A stretch of 35,712 nt of DNA, taken from Nostoc sp. NMS4. Its GTDB lineage: Bacteria > Cyanobacteriota > Cyanobacteriia > Cyanobacteriales > Nostocaceae. A program made the translations under genes and the position numbers. Shown one piece after another: positions 16,749 through 25,009 of this stretch. The notes beneath the pieces are model-generated. The model searched no databases. It had not been told where the DNA came from and was given only the letters and a program-made list of their open reading frames with translations. Location: contig NZ_JABXKI010000239.1 in NCBI RefSeq assembly GCF_017115095.1, positions 1-35,712 on the forward strand. The letters are read 5' to 3'. Within the stretch, counting starts at the first letter, position 1. The number at the start of each line of letters is the position of its first letter.

Positions 16749-19700
16749 TTATCTAGCTGGCATTAACTGGTTTACTTGTGACTGAGGATCAGAAAATTGG
16801 TTAAGCATTCCAGCAGTACGAAGTTTGTCCAGTACATAAAGCACTGCCAATTTCTGTTCTACAAACAATGGGGCAGACAACGGTATTGCATCAATTTTCG
16901 CTTGCAGTAAAGATGTACTTTGACTGCCAGTGTGCGCTAGTTGGCGAGGGTCAGAATCAGAAATTTCGGGATGAGCAAGTCCTACCCATCTTGTTAGCTC
17001 GGCTGCAACATTTAAACCCTCACCTCCAGGTTGTTGAACGATTTGCTTCCAGAACAGACGCACAATTTTCCGAGCATGATCTTCTAAAGTGCAAGCTTCA
17101 TCAGATTTGTATAAGGCACTGACTATCCTGGCTTGGGCTAAGTTGAGCGGCATTCCTAGCTCTTTTTGAGAGTGCTGAAGAAAAAAAGCTTCTTCTCCGT
17201 GTTGCTGAAGTGTAACTGGTGCGAGTTTCCACAAATCCCAACTTTGCTTGAGCAGAAACCAATGTTGTTCTGTAATCTCACCTAGTGGCTGCATTGTGGC
17301 ATGGTATTGAAAGCGCAAAAACATTTGTTTTAGTCTCTCGACTCTCAGAACGTAAGAGTCGGACAAAATCATCTGACTGGAGGAGAAATGATTGTAGAGG
17401 ACGGTAGAATGTTGAACGTGAAGAAAACGAAACCCCACTATTGCTGCTAGAGTTAAATACTCCCGGTCTGCATCCAATTGAGTCTCTGGATAATTCCACA
17501 CTTGTAACTCTTGCAAGCGCACTGCTGTAGAGCGACGAATTAGGAAGGCATGAAGAGGTTGCCAGTTATGCATTAGTCTCTGCATTCTTTCGTCGTCATT
17601 CTGCTGGAATGCGAAAGCAATTCTCAATTGACACTGCTCGTTTTGATAAAAGCACCATTGCCAATCACCATAGGCAATATCAAACTGACGATTTTGTTCT
17701 AATGCTGCTACTTGCAAGGCAATTTTTTTTGGTGTTAATTCATCTGAGCCATCCAGCCATTGGATATAGTCACCAGTAGCTAAAGCTAATCCATGATTGT
17801 AAGCAGAACTCGCTACTGCTTGCTGGCATTGAGTAAAGATTACACGTCCTTTAATTGTGCTGGCAAATTGGCGACTAATTTCGCTCAAGTTCTCGGTCGA
17901 GTCGTGTTCAACAATAATAATTTCCAGATTGGGATAAATTTGTTGTTGGCAACTGTATAGACAGGCGGCAAATCTGCTGGCGTTATCACTAGAGATAATA
18001 ATGGAAACTAAGGGGGTGGTGATGGACTGGCTCTGGTTTTGATTGAAAGCGGGGAAAATGTATGACTTGAATTGTTCTACAGTTGTACGAAAATGAGTTT
18101 CAATGGTTGGTCGCAAATGGCTGTAACAGGCGTTGGCGGGGCGACGATAAAATTCTTCTAGAACTTGAAGTCCGTTTGCTAACCATCCAGTACAGTTGGA
18201 TTGGGTAACGATGCTGTCAGGCAACCAGCGTTTGCGAACTAAATAGTAGGGGATATGTACTGGAGTCCCGTATGCAAACAGTCTTAAGTAAAACTCCCAG
18301 TCATGACAGCCTTTCAATTGTTCGTTTAATAAACCAACAGTTTGGAAGACTGATTTGGGTACGACGACTTGAGAAAGTGTGTGAATGAAGCATCGCCAAA
18401 GCATTGAAAGAATCAGGTCATCTGGATGGCTTGGACTGAGGCTCATTCGGTCGCCCTTGTGGTCAACGCTTGTGATGGCGATATAGTTGCAGTAGCTGAG
18501 GACAGCAGTGGGTGTTTGTTTGAGAGTGTCAATTTGATGTTGGAGGTAGTCTGGTAGCCATTGGTCATCGCTATCGAGAAAGGCGATAAATTGCCCCAGC
18601 GCGTTTTTGATGCCCAAATTTCTAGCGGCAGCAGCACCAGTATTAGTGGGTATTTGTAACAGTTTGACCTGTGGATAATGGGTTTGAATCCAATCCGCAG
18701 TCCCATCAGTCGAGCCGTCATCAATTACGATTATTTCGTAGTTGGTGTAGGTTTGATAACGGATGCTCTCAAGGGCATGACCAAGATAATGTTTACGATT
18801 GTAAGTAGGAATAATAATAGAGACAGTTGGAAATGAATTAAAAATCTGCTGGGGTAAGTCAGTGGTATTTTTAGTTGTGTGTTTGGGTTTGATACTAAAA
18901 TAAGCCACAAGCTGCATAGATAGCTCATATTGGATGTCTAATCCTCGTCTTTTTAATGCATTGGTGATTGCTTTTTGAGACCAGCGAATCGGTTCATACT
19001 GTTCATTAGTTAAGTTGCTAGAGTGGCGACGATAATAGTAGAGAGGCTGGGCAATATGGTAAAAATCGGTAACTTCAGAGAGTTTTAAGCACAGATCATA
19101 TTCTTCGGCATAGAGAAAGTTTGGATCAATACCTCCAACTTGGTCGTAAAGTGTACGGCGTATTAAGCGGAAGTGAAAGGTCATAAAGTCAACAAGCAAC
19201 CGTTCTTTGGAATAGGGGATTTGGCAACGCTGCCCGATTCCATGCAGGTTTCCCTGTTCGTCCATTAGTTGATAGTCTGTATAGACAAGTCCTACCAAGG
19301 GGTGGTTATTAAGAATGGAAATTGTCTGTTCTAAGGCGGTAGGAGCCAGAATATCGTCACTGTCTACCCAACCGATATAATCCCCAGTGGTTGCAGCAAC
19401 AGCCCCGTGGATAGCAGGGGCAATACCAGTATGTTGGGCGGCTATGACTCGGATACGTTTATCTTGCTGGGCATACTCGGATGCGATTTCAACGGAGCGA
19501 TCTGTAGAGCCATCGTCCCAAATTAACAATTCAAAATCAGACCAAGTTTGAGCTAGGACACTTTTAATTGCCGCAGCAAGGTAGTTTTCTCGATTGTAAA
19601 CTGTAATTACGATAGAAACAGATTTTTTTATCAGGTCTTTGCTGATATTTAATTCTTGTTTTCTCAAGCTTTTACCGCTTAAAAAAGCTTCTTTTACTTT

Positions 19701-20375
19701 GCTGGATTGGTTTTTCTCTAAACTGCTGATTTTTCTATTTAGTTTAATCAGATTGCTTGGCTCCGAAATAGGTGCTTCTTGGGCATTTTCTATAAAATAC
19801 TCGGATGAGCCTTTGTATCGTAGTACCGCCAATCCATGTTTGAAGGGAGCGACTTTTATGAGTTCTAGTTCAGGAATCTCTTTCAACCACAGATTTACTA
19901 TTTCGGTTTCCTGATCTCGATAGTAATCGTCCAATAGTAGCCATGTCCCTGGTTGAATAAATGCTTTTAGTAAATGTGGAGCTGGATACCGCGCTCTTAA
20001 CGAGCTTTCTTGAGGAGGCCCGTCCACGAGAATCAGGTCGGCGGCAAAGGATGAGACATTATTGATATCGTACCATTTAATACTATTCCCATTCAAAATG
20101 GACTCTTGCAACTGACATAGCTGTAAGTCCACATACTCTAGTAATCCTTTTTCTTGTAATCGCTGACGAGTGTAAGTGTACCAATTAGAGTTATGTTCTA
20201 AAGACAATACTTTCTCTAACTTGAAACTGCCAAACAGAATAGTTGACAGACCACTGCCACACTCAACAACTTTTCGGATACCAGCAGCTTCCACAAACTG
20301 GGATATCCACTCTAGCGACTCAGATGTTAACGCCCAGTTAGTAAATTCAGAAGGCTTTATATATTCAGGTAACAT
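16749..20375 (-). CDS. Methyltransferase-like / triple glycosyltransferase-2 fusion protein
   Basis: 1208 residues. Residues 1-195 resemble a class I SAM-binding fold: VVECGSGLST at 36-45, SLEH near 58-61 and VDGPP at 117-121. Glycosyltransferase A begins at 252 (VSIVITVYNRENYLAAAI) with DDGS at 287-290 and the metal-binding DSDD at 338-341. Glycosyltransferase B begins near 517 (TVSIIIPTYNRKHYLGHA) with DDGS at 552-555 and DSDD at 601-604. A third GT-A fold starts near 788 but reads EHDS and DGSD at these places (823-826, 875-878), so it may be inactive. A helical C-terminus follows. No membrane helices. It probably builds or decorates a surface glycan or glycosylated protein. It is a single-gene unit downstream of the toxin promoter region and shares its strand. 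Confidence 0.88.
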   Translation of the reverse strand: MLPEYIKPSEFTNWALTSESLEWISQFVEAAGIRKVVECGSGLSTILFGSFKLEKVLSLEHNSNWYTYTRQRLQEKGLLEYVDLQLCQLQESILNGNSIKWYDINNVSSFAADLILVDGPPQESSLRARYPAPHLLKAFIQPGTWLLLDDYYRDQETEIVNLWLKEIPELELIKVAPFKHGLAVLRYKGSSEYFIENAQEAPISEPSNLIKLNRKISSLEKNQSSKVKEAFLSGKSLRKQELNISKDLIKKSVSIVITVYNRENYLAAAIKSVLAQTWSDFELLIWDDGSTDRSVEIASEYAQQDKRIRVIAAQHTGIAPAIHGAVAATTGDYIGWVDSDDILAPTALEQTISILNNHPLVGLVYTDYQLMDEQGNLHGIGQRCQIPYSKERLLVDFMTFHFRLIRRTLYDQVGGIDPNFLYAEEYDLCLKLSEVTDFYHIAQPLYYYRRHSSNLTNEQYEPIRWSQKAITNALKRRGLDIQYELSMQLVAYFSIKPKHTTKNTTDLPQQIFNSFPTVSIIIPTYNRKHYLGHALESIRYQTYTNYEIIVIDDGSTDGTADWIQTHYPQVKLLQIPTNTGAAAARNLGIKNALGQFIAFLDSDDQWLPDYLQHQIDTLKQTPTAVLSYCNYIAITSVDHKGDRMSLSPSHPDDLILSMLWRCFIHTLSQVVVPKSVFQTVGLLNEQLKGCHDWEFYLRLFAYGTPVHIPYYLVRKRWLPDSIVTQSNCTGWLANGLQVLEEFYRRPANACYSHLRPTIETHFRTTVEQFKSYIFPAFNQNQSQSITTPLVSIIISSDNASRFAACLYSCQQQIYPNLEIIIVEHDSTENLSEISRQFASTIKGRVIFTQCQQAVASSAYNHGLALATGDYIQWLDGSDELTPKKIALQVAALEQNRQFDIAYGDWQWCFYQNEQCQLRIAFAFQQNDDERMQRLMHNWQPLHAFLIRRSTAVRLQELQVWNYPETQLDADREYLTLAAIVGFRFLHVQHSTVLYNHFSSSQMILSDSYVLRVERLKQMFLRFQYHATMQPLGEITEQHWFLLKQSWDLWKLAPVTLQQHGEEAFFLQHSQKELGMPLNLAQARIVSALYKSDEACTLEDHARKIVRLFWKQIVQQPGGEGLNVAAELTRWVGLAHPEISDSDPRQLAHTGSQSTSLLQAKIDAIPLSAPLFVEQKLAVLYVLDKLRTAGMLNQFSDPQSQVNQLMPAR

Positions 20376-20839
20376 AATCAGTTTTTGACAGGAGTGCTGC
20401 TAAGAACTTTGACTAATAAGTTTTCTGCCGATCATAATTTTCTGCTTAAGCATTAACACTTGCCGCCACGAAGTTTACTGAAATATTTGTGAACTTTAAT
20501 TCCAGCAACTCGGTAATCTCTACTATTGAGTAGGCATTGCTCAATTTTGATACTATTTTTACGAAAAGGTCTACAGTGTCTTGACTTCCAGGATTTAAGA
20601 ACTCGTGGCTCGGAGTCGGCCTTTCTCGGAGTGGAGAAAAGCGGGAGGCGGGATCTAGTTGGCTCAACCAGTAATCTTGATGCACGGTTTTGTCGCCGAG
20701 TCAGGGGGGTGACTTCCTGGCTAAGGCATCCAGTTATACCGCCGAAAATTCTAATGTTGAAACTACGAAATCAAAAATCGCTAAAAGAAGAAAACAAGAA
20801 ATCGTTTTTTCGTCCTTTCGTTAAATAGCGAAAGCAATA
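20376..20839. other. Intergenic region with SDR-like DNA and a right-hand partition repeat
   Basis: No gene is supported with confidence; a 79-codon minus frame at 20446-20685 crosses repeat DNA and looks accidental. A dispersed-repeat block lies near 20600-20660 (GGCCTTTCTCGGAGTGGAGA). A copy of the TTTCGTCCTTTCG motif ends the region at 20808-20820. Confidence 0.5.
20805..20834. promoter_or_regulatory. Candidate centromere/operator repeat downstream of the par genes
   Basis: TTTTTTCGTCCTTTCG (20805-20820), then TTAAATAGCGAAAG. It closely matches the sequence upstream of parA, CTTTCGTCCTTTCGC then TTTATAGCGA (21721-21744). The par operon is therefore flanked on both sides by the same motif. 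Confidence 0.6.
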
Positions 20840-21073
20840 TTAACCATGATTATCTGTCCAAAATTTAAAAATACGCTGTAATAGCTCAACCTGAGTACAG
20901 CCATAGGTTGCAGCCGCAATTTTAAAATCCTTCTTGAACTCGGCAGGTACTTTAAAATTCAGGTTGGAAATTTCACTTGGATCGGGCTTCTCCAGGTTGT
21001 CTTTTGTTTCCTTGATACTAGGGGGTTCACCCTTGCTCGGCTTGCGAGGTGGTGGTGGTGGTTTGGTTCCCAT
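20840..21073 (-). CDS. Small ParA-partner protein, ribbon-helix-helix-like
   Basis: 77 residues from ATG 21073, chosen because AGGAGG lies six bases upstream, inside the end of parA. The first 40 residues are a Pro/Lys-rich tail (MGTKPPPPPRKPSKGEPP). The C-terminal 40 read SNLNFKVPAEFKKDFKIAAA, then TYGCTQVELLQRIFKFW. That is a strand followed by two helices, as in the small RHH centromere-binding partners of ParA. It should bind the repeats flanking the operon and stimulate the ParA ATPase. The start lies 2 bp after the parA stop, so translation is probably coupled. Confidence 0.75.
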   Translation of the reverse strand: MGTKPPPPPRKPSKGEPPSIKETKDNLEKPDPSEISNLNFKVPAEFKKDFKIAAATYGCTQVELLQRIFKFWTDNHG

Positions 21074-21074
21074 A

Positions 21075-21716
21075 TCATGCCTCCTGCTCATTCAATAAAT
21101 CAATAATTCCTTGTACGACTTGTTCTGCCCGTTGCTTTAACGTTGGGAAGGTAACTTCTGAAAGAGCGCGACCATTATCAGAAGCTTGTCGGTAAGCTGT
21201 CTTTTCAGGGATTGAGCCAGCCACTGTGTTATAGCCAGCCTTATGAATATACGATCGGGCTTCTTCAATTTCATTCTCCCGATCGCCGACTCGACATAAA
21301 GCAAAAACAATTTTATCCGCAGGGATTTTGGCGTTTATCAGTTCATGCGCCAACAGTACAGACGGTTTGAGGTCATCGAGTGATAAGCCTGTGGGCAAGA
21401 CTACTAAATCACAGGCGCGGGCTATCTCCAATGTTCCTTGCATCGAATGCGGTGGCCCGTCCAGAATCATGAGGTCATAAACATCAGCGTGTTTCAGAGC
21501 TTGGGCAACAGTGCGGAATTGCTCAACTGCAATCTCCGGCTGGATACCATTTACTTCCCGACGCTGTTTCCAGTCCGTACTTGTACCTTGAGATATATCT
21601 AGGTCGGCAATTTTTACATCCCAGCCAGCAGCAGCATACTCACGGGCAATCAGTCGGGCAATAGTGCTTTTTGAAACGCCGCCTTTTTGGGAGATAACAC
21701 CCACTAATAGGGTCAT
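21075..21716 (-). CDS. parA: ParA-family partition ATPase
   Basis: 213 residues, the size of the small type Ib plasmid ParA without an N-terminal HTH. The deviant Walker A KGGVSKST with its signature lysine is at about residues 11-18. DLDISQGT follows near residue 39, then LMILDGPPHSMQ near 81, and LPTGLSLDDLKPSV near 107. The protein should polymerise or form gradients on nucleoid DNA and position the plasmid. It forms an operon with the RHH partner. Direct and inverted TTTCGTCCTTT motifs lie in the 21717-21840 promoter region and probably serve as operator and centromere. Confidence 0.93.
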   Translation of the reverse strand: MTLLVGVISQKGGVSKSTIARLIAREYAAAGWDVKIADLDISQGTSTDWKQRREVNGIQPEIAVEQFRTVAQALKHADVYDLMILDGPPHSMQGTLEIARACDLVVLPTGLSLDDLKPSVLLAHELINAKIPADKIVFALCRVGDRENEIEEARSYIHKAGYNTVAGSIPEKTAYRQASDNGRALSEVTFPTLKQRAEQVVQGIIDLLNEQEA

Positions 21717-21845
21717 CGTGCTTTCGTCCTTTCGCTTTATAGCGATTTATTTATATCGTGTTTTCGTTCTTTGTTCAAGTTACGACTTCGTTATAGCAAG
21801 AAATAACGATTTAAACAAAGGACGAAATCGTTATTTCGCTACATA
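21717..21845. promoter_or_regulatory. parA promoter region with candidate centromere repeats
   Basis: It contains TTTCGTCCTTTCGC (21722-21735), a variant TTTTCGTTCTTTG (21761-21773) and an inverted CAAAGGACGAAA (21816-21827). A 13-bp inverted repeat, GAAATAACGATTT (21800-21812) and AAATCGTTATTTC (21825-21837), brackets the inverted motif. Such clustered repeats before parA are typical of autoregulatory operators and parS/parC sites. Confidence 0.65.
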
Positions 21846-21952
21846 CACTTTATATATGATTTCAAAAACTAATGCTCAAGGAGATATGGAAGGTCTGCCG
21901 AACCAAGATCGTAATTACTTCGTTTGACTCCAACCAACACAGGTAACAATTT

Positions 21953-21968
21953 TTCCCAAAATTGGGAA
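21953..21968. repeat. Palindrome site 5, TTCCCAA-AA-TTGGGAA
   Basis: Perfect 7-bp arms, AA centre, preceded by TTT. It lies between the parA promoter and the small gene at 22013. Confidence 0.9.
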
Positions 21969-22012
21969 TTTCAGTTACACTTCTTTACTACTGCTACGAC
22001 AGTGCATAATTC

Positions 22013-22207
22013 ATGCTAACAGTAAAATTTGAGGAGGTTGTTTGGATCGATGGTAGCCTCCTGGGAGTATTCTACACACCCGGAAAGTGCTGGCAATTCA
22101 GAGTAATTAGTTCTACGGGTGAAGTTTTTGGTGAAGAGCGAATTTACTATACAGCCCTTGCCGCTTTGAACGCTGGGCGTACTTGGTTAGGGTTGCCGGG
22201 GATTTGA
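22013..22207 (+). CDS. Small hypothetical protein (64 aa)
   Basis: ATG 22013 to TGA 22207. The sequence (VKFEEVVWIDGSLLGVFYTP, WQFRVISSTGEVFGEERIYY) reads as alternating beta strands followed by a short helix (TALAALNAGRTWLGL), giving a compact beta-sheet domain. No signal or membrane segment. Its stop directly abuts the stop of the convergent gene at 22208, leaving no terminator space. Function unknown. Confidence 0.6.
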   Translation: MLTVKFEEVVWIDGSLLGVFYTPGKCWQFRVISSTGEVFGEERIYYTALAALNAGRTWLGLPGI

Positions 22208-22399
22208 TCACTTCCAGCAATCATCTCCGTACATAATTTTTTTAGTACCATCAGGGTAGAATCTAGCGCACCAACCTTGACTAACGCGCCAATTGTCGTA
22301 AGCGATAGTGCCAGCCATTAAAATGAGCGTTGCAAAGCCAACAGTTATCGCTACTTTTTTCCAGCTAATCTGTCGTTGAGTGGGCTGTAGTTCCTTCAT
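22208..22399 (-). CDS. Small single-pass membrane protein (63 aa)
   Basis: A basic cytoplasmic N-terminus (MKELQPTQRQISWKK) is followed by one hydrophobic helix, VAITVGFATLILMAGTIAY (about residues 16-34). A short extra-cytoplasmic tail follows with two Cys (WCARFYPDG and GDDCWK) that could form a disulfide. Signal-anchor topology is likely. It lies downstream of the replication genes on the same strand with a 235-bp gap. Function unknown. Confidence 0.6.
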   Translation of the reverse strand: MKELQPTQRQISWKKVAITVGFATLILMAGTIAYDNWRVSQGWCARFYPDGTKKIMYGDDCWK

Positions 22400-22509
22400 T
22401 TAGCGAGTTGTTTGAATGTTTCATCAAGCGTAACTTTAGTAAATTAGCTTTGTCTCCTGTAAAATTAACTACTGAATTCTTGCGTTGCCCTATACGTCCG
22501 GTTTGTTTT

Positions 22510-22525
22510 TTCCCAATTTTGGGAA
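22510..22525. repeat. Palindrome site 6, TTCCCAA-TT-TTGGGAA
   Basis: The arms extend to about 10 bp (TTTTTCCCAA/TTGGGAAAAA). It lies 110 bp downstream of the loader-like gene. Its flanks (CGGTTTGT before, TTCAC shortly after) resemble those of site 7. Confidence 0.9.
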
Positions 22526-22634
22526 AAATTTCACAAGAGATTTTGTGCAACCACTCGATAGCGCTGATCAATCAAAGGTGGAAACTCTGTTCCAAATGAA
22601 TAGCCATTCGCTTCTAAATCTTCGAGCTTTCCGG

Positions 22635-22982
22635 CTAATTCAATGCGCCGATCGCACCAAGAGCAATATGACCGCGATTACTCAAGTAAGCTAAGGATTC
22701 ATTATCATTCCGGGATGCGGCTTGGAGAATCATCTGCCATTCAAGGAGAGCCTTCGATTCACGCGAACCCAAGATTAATTCCACGATTTCTTTGGGGGAT
22801 GGCAATTGTCGGCGTACAGGGAACTCAATCATTGATCTCTCTGCGGCCTCGATAAATTCTTCTTGAGTTAGGTTTTCACTCAAGTGCTTGTAGTAGATTC
22901 TGACTACAGGCTCAGTCATTCGATAGCCAAAATGCCCTGCAATTTCTTCAAAGCGCTCAAGAAAAAGGCTTTCTTCTATCAT
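22635..22982 (-). CDS. Helicase-loader-like replication protein (G39P-like)
   Basis: 115 residues from ATG 22982, with AGGAG upstream. The layout resembles phage and plasmid helicase loaders such as SPP1 G39P: an N-terminal helical domain (LFLERFEEIAGHFGYRMTEP), a region of the type YYKHLSENLTQEEFIEAAER, then FPVRRQLPSPKEIVELILGS. The matching family idiom is residues preparing a Phe-P-x-x-x-x-x-P-S-P/x-x-E-I turn. It starts 8 bp after the stop of the initiator-like gene, so the pair forms a replication operon. It likely delivers the host DnaB helicase to the origin. The family assignment is from motif pattern only. Confidence 0.65.
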   Translation of the reverse strand: MIEESLFLERFEEIAGHFGYRMTEPVVRIYYKHLSENLTQEEFIEAAERSMIEFPVRRQLPSPKEIVELILGSRESKALLEWQMILQAASRNDNESLAYLSNRGHIALGAIGALN

Positions 22983-22990
22983 GAATCTCC

Positions 22991-24427
22991 TTATTTTTTA
23001 AACACGTTCTGTAAAACCAGCCGATTGTTAAGTGCTAAATCCTCTTTGTTCCCATTTCTCCCGGCGCTACTCACCTTCGCAGCAAGCATGGTTCCCAACA
23101 CACTCGGATCGTTCAGCACTTCTTTGAATGTTGAAATCCAACTCAGCAATACACCCCACCTCTCAGGATCGCGCTCTGCTTTATTCACACAAGCCCGGAC
23201 ATAAGCAATATCAGGATTGCGATCGAATGAATGCCACTGCAAGAACTTTAAAAAATCCATCTTGAGGTCATTGGGGCTTGCATCCAGAACGCGCCCAGAC
23301 TCCCGGTAAACGTTCGCGTCGGCTCCTAACCTATGCTCTGCAAGCTTCACCAGTTCTGAGCGCGGTAGAGTTTGACCTGAGCGCACTTTATCCTCATACT
23401 CCTGTACCCAATTCGGTGTTTGCGAAATTTCAAAATTTTCGCCGCCCGCGCCGCCCGGAATATTTTTCTTCATGAAAATGCAATCCTGGCCTTGAGAATT
23501 TAATTCCTTACCCTCTAGTTCTTGCTGAGTATCGTCTAATACCTCTACCTCTACTGTATTTACGAATCCCTGGTCAACCTCTTTATTTTTTTTTTCTTGG
23601 GAAAAATTTAAAGGTTGGGTTTTTAAAAGAGAGAAATCCGGCTTTTGTTGAGAACTCTCTTGAGAAATATATGATGTAGTCTTTGCCGTAGTCTTTGAGG
23701 GGTCTGGGGCGCTTGCCCTGACTGGGTTTGAGGGGGGTGCGGATATCCCAATGGGGGATACTTGTATCTCCGTAGGGGAGAAGCTTGTTTCTCCGTATGG
23801 GCTATCCTTGTATCTCCCGTTGGGAGATGCTTGATTCTCCCAACGGGAGAAACTGAATTTACCAAGGGTTTCAGCCAATAAAGATAGGTTTTGGTGTAAA
23901 GAGTCGATCATGCTCAAAGGGGAAATTTGTTCCTCCCGGCACTTCCTAAAAAACTGATTTGCTACAACATGGCAACTCCGTACAACCTCTCTAAACTTCT
24001 CCATCTGGCTTTGGATTTCTTCATTTTGAATACCCCGACTCAGCAGCACACCGTACATCCCTATTAGGTTCTTGAACTGCTTTTTGATTCGGGATGCAAT
24101 CATCCAAGTCTCCCAAACGGCGCTCAATACTCCATCTATCAGGCGATACTCCAAGCGGCCAGGTATGCCCCGGAGACGCTGCTCAACGTAACCACGCTCC
24201 ACCAATAGCTCTCTAGCTGTTTGTTGCTGCTTTTCTGTTAATGAAGTTTCAAAGAACCACTCTTCTTGTGTCTTGTAAATCCAACCGTCTCTGTTGTGTT
24301 GCTTGCCAGTCCAATAGGTAAGCTGGCATATAAAGACCGCGGCCTCATGGGAACCTACTACTGGTACTAATTCAGGATGAAAGGCTACCGGAGAACCGAT
24401 TTCTGGGAGGATATCTGTAATTTTCAT
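22991..24427 (-). CDS. Winged-helix replication initiator-like protein 1
   Basis: 478 residues; start at ATG 24427, with AGGAG upstream. Residues 10-97 form a winged-helix pattern: VVGSHEAAVFICQLTYWTGK, WIYKTQEEWFFETSLTEKQQ, then ARELLVERGYVEQRL. The same domain is found in the gene at 29774 (AEACILINQLAFWMQ, WIYNSYEDW, ARELEALGIIEK). Such proteins act as plasmid and phage replisome organisers. A long polar linker (about 180-345) includes many Pro/Ser residues. The C-terminal helical domain holds RSELVKLAEHRLGADANVYR and SWISTFKEVLNDPSVLGTML. It is co-transcribed with a helicase-loader-like gene. An inverted repeat lies 150 bp upstream. Confidence 0.7.
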   Translation of the reverse strand: MKITDILPEIGSPVAFHPELVPVVGSHEAAVFICQLTYWTGKQHNRDGWIYKTQEEWFFETSLTEKQQQTARELLVERGYVEQRLRGIPGRLEYRLIDGVLSAVWETWMIASRIKKQFKNLIGMYGVLLSRGIQNEEIQSQMEKFREVVRSCHVVANQFFRKCREEQISPLSMIDSLHQNLSLLAETLGKFSFSRWENQASPNGRYKDSPYGETSFSPTEIQVSPIGISAPPSNPVRASAPDPSKTTAKTTSYISQESSQQKPDFSLLKTQPLNFSQEKKNKEVDQGFVNTVEVEVLDDTQQELEGKELNSQGQDCIFMKKNIPGGAGGENFEISQTPNWVQEYEDKVRSGQTLPRSELVKLAEHRLGADANVYRESGRVLDASPNDLKMDFLKFLQWHSFDRNPDIAYVRACVNKAERDPERWGVLLSWISTFKEVLNDPSVLGTMLAAKVSSAGRNGNKEDLALNNRLVLQNVFKK

Positions 24428-24843
24428 TTTTTTCTCCTATGAAGTGTGATGGTTGCCAGAGAAAGATGCCGAGCGCTATATTTAGTTTCTACAAAACCTC
24501 CTCCGAATCGGACTAGGGGTTTGGGTTTGTTCTAATGGGTGTGTTTTTTGTTCTTCCATAGTTACTTTGTACTACCTAAAAATAATAATTTAATTTTGGG
24601 TAGTTTGTCGATGTAAATATCAAAAATATCGCAGCATCATTTCCGGTAAAAGTATTAATTTAACCTCAACCAATTGATGAAATTAAACTTATCGATATCT
24701 CAATAAGTTGATTATTCGTTGCTATTAAAGGAAACAACGGTTGTCAAAATTTCCGATTTTGTGCATCCGATCTGTCTCACAAAACTGATATATTTGCCCT
24801 CGTCCCCGTGAAAAAAAGATAACAATTTGTAAAGTTTAGATCG
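24428..24843. other. Upstream region of initiator 1, possible origin
   Basis: AT-rich and gene-free. It carries the inverted repeat ACTACCTAAAA (24571-24581) and TTTTGGGTAGT (24594-24604), one mismatch, 12-bp spacer. Several A/T runs follow near 24650-24740, including ATCGATATCTCAATAAG. Plausible as an operator or replication origin, but no clear iterons are seen. Confidence 0.4.
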
Positions 24844-24975
24844 TTAGTTGGTGGCTGATGTGTTTCTATTACCACCTTGTCGAAGTAAGTACTTCCAGAT
24901 GCGGTCAAAGTTTTGCTGACTGATTTTTAGTGCTTGCTGATGCCCTCTTGCAATGTCAGCCAGTTGTGTGACCAT
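24844..24975 (-). CDS. Small ORF or 3' fragment beside the insertion sequence
   Basis: A 43-residue frame, MVTQLADIARGHQQALKISQ then QNFDRIWKYLLRQGG, starts at 24975. It is open upstream only to a TAG at the CTAG target duplication, so it may be either a small gene or the tail of one disrupted by the insertion at 25010. The AGAGAGG before ATG leaves no proper spacing. Rejoining the two flanks across one CTAG did not extend this frame. Confidence 0.35.
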   Translation of the reverse strand: MVTQLADIARGHQQALKISQQNFDRIWKYLLRQGGNRNTSATN

Positions 24976-25009
24976 CCTCTCTCTAGCTCTGCCCTCTTTA
25001 CTGCCCTAG

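Noticed and set aside
20446..20685. Minus-strand 79-codon frame upstream of the glycosyltransferase
   Set aside because: It crosses dispersed-repeat DNA, lacks a ribosome site and shows no conserved pattern.
22991..24427. Diversity-generating retroelement or reverse transcriptase near the NACHT or initiator genes
   Set aside because: No reverse transcriptase motif (YxDD) was found in any frame of the window.
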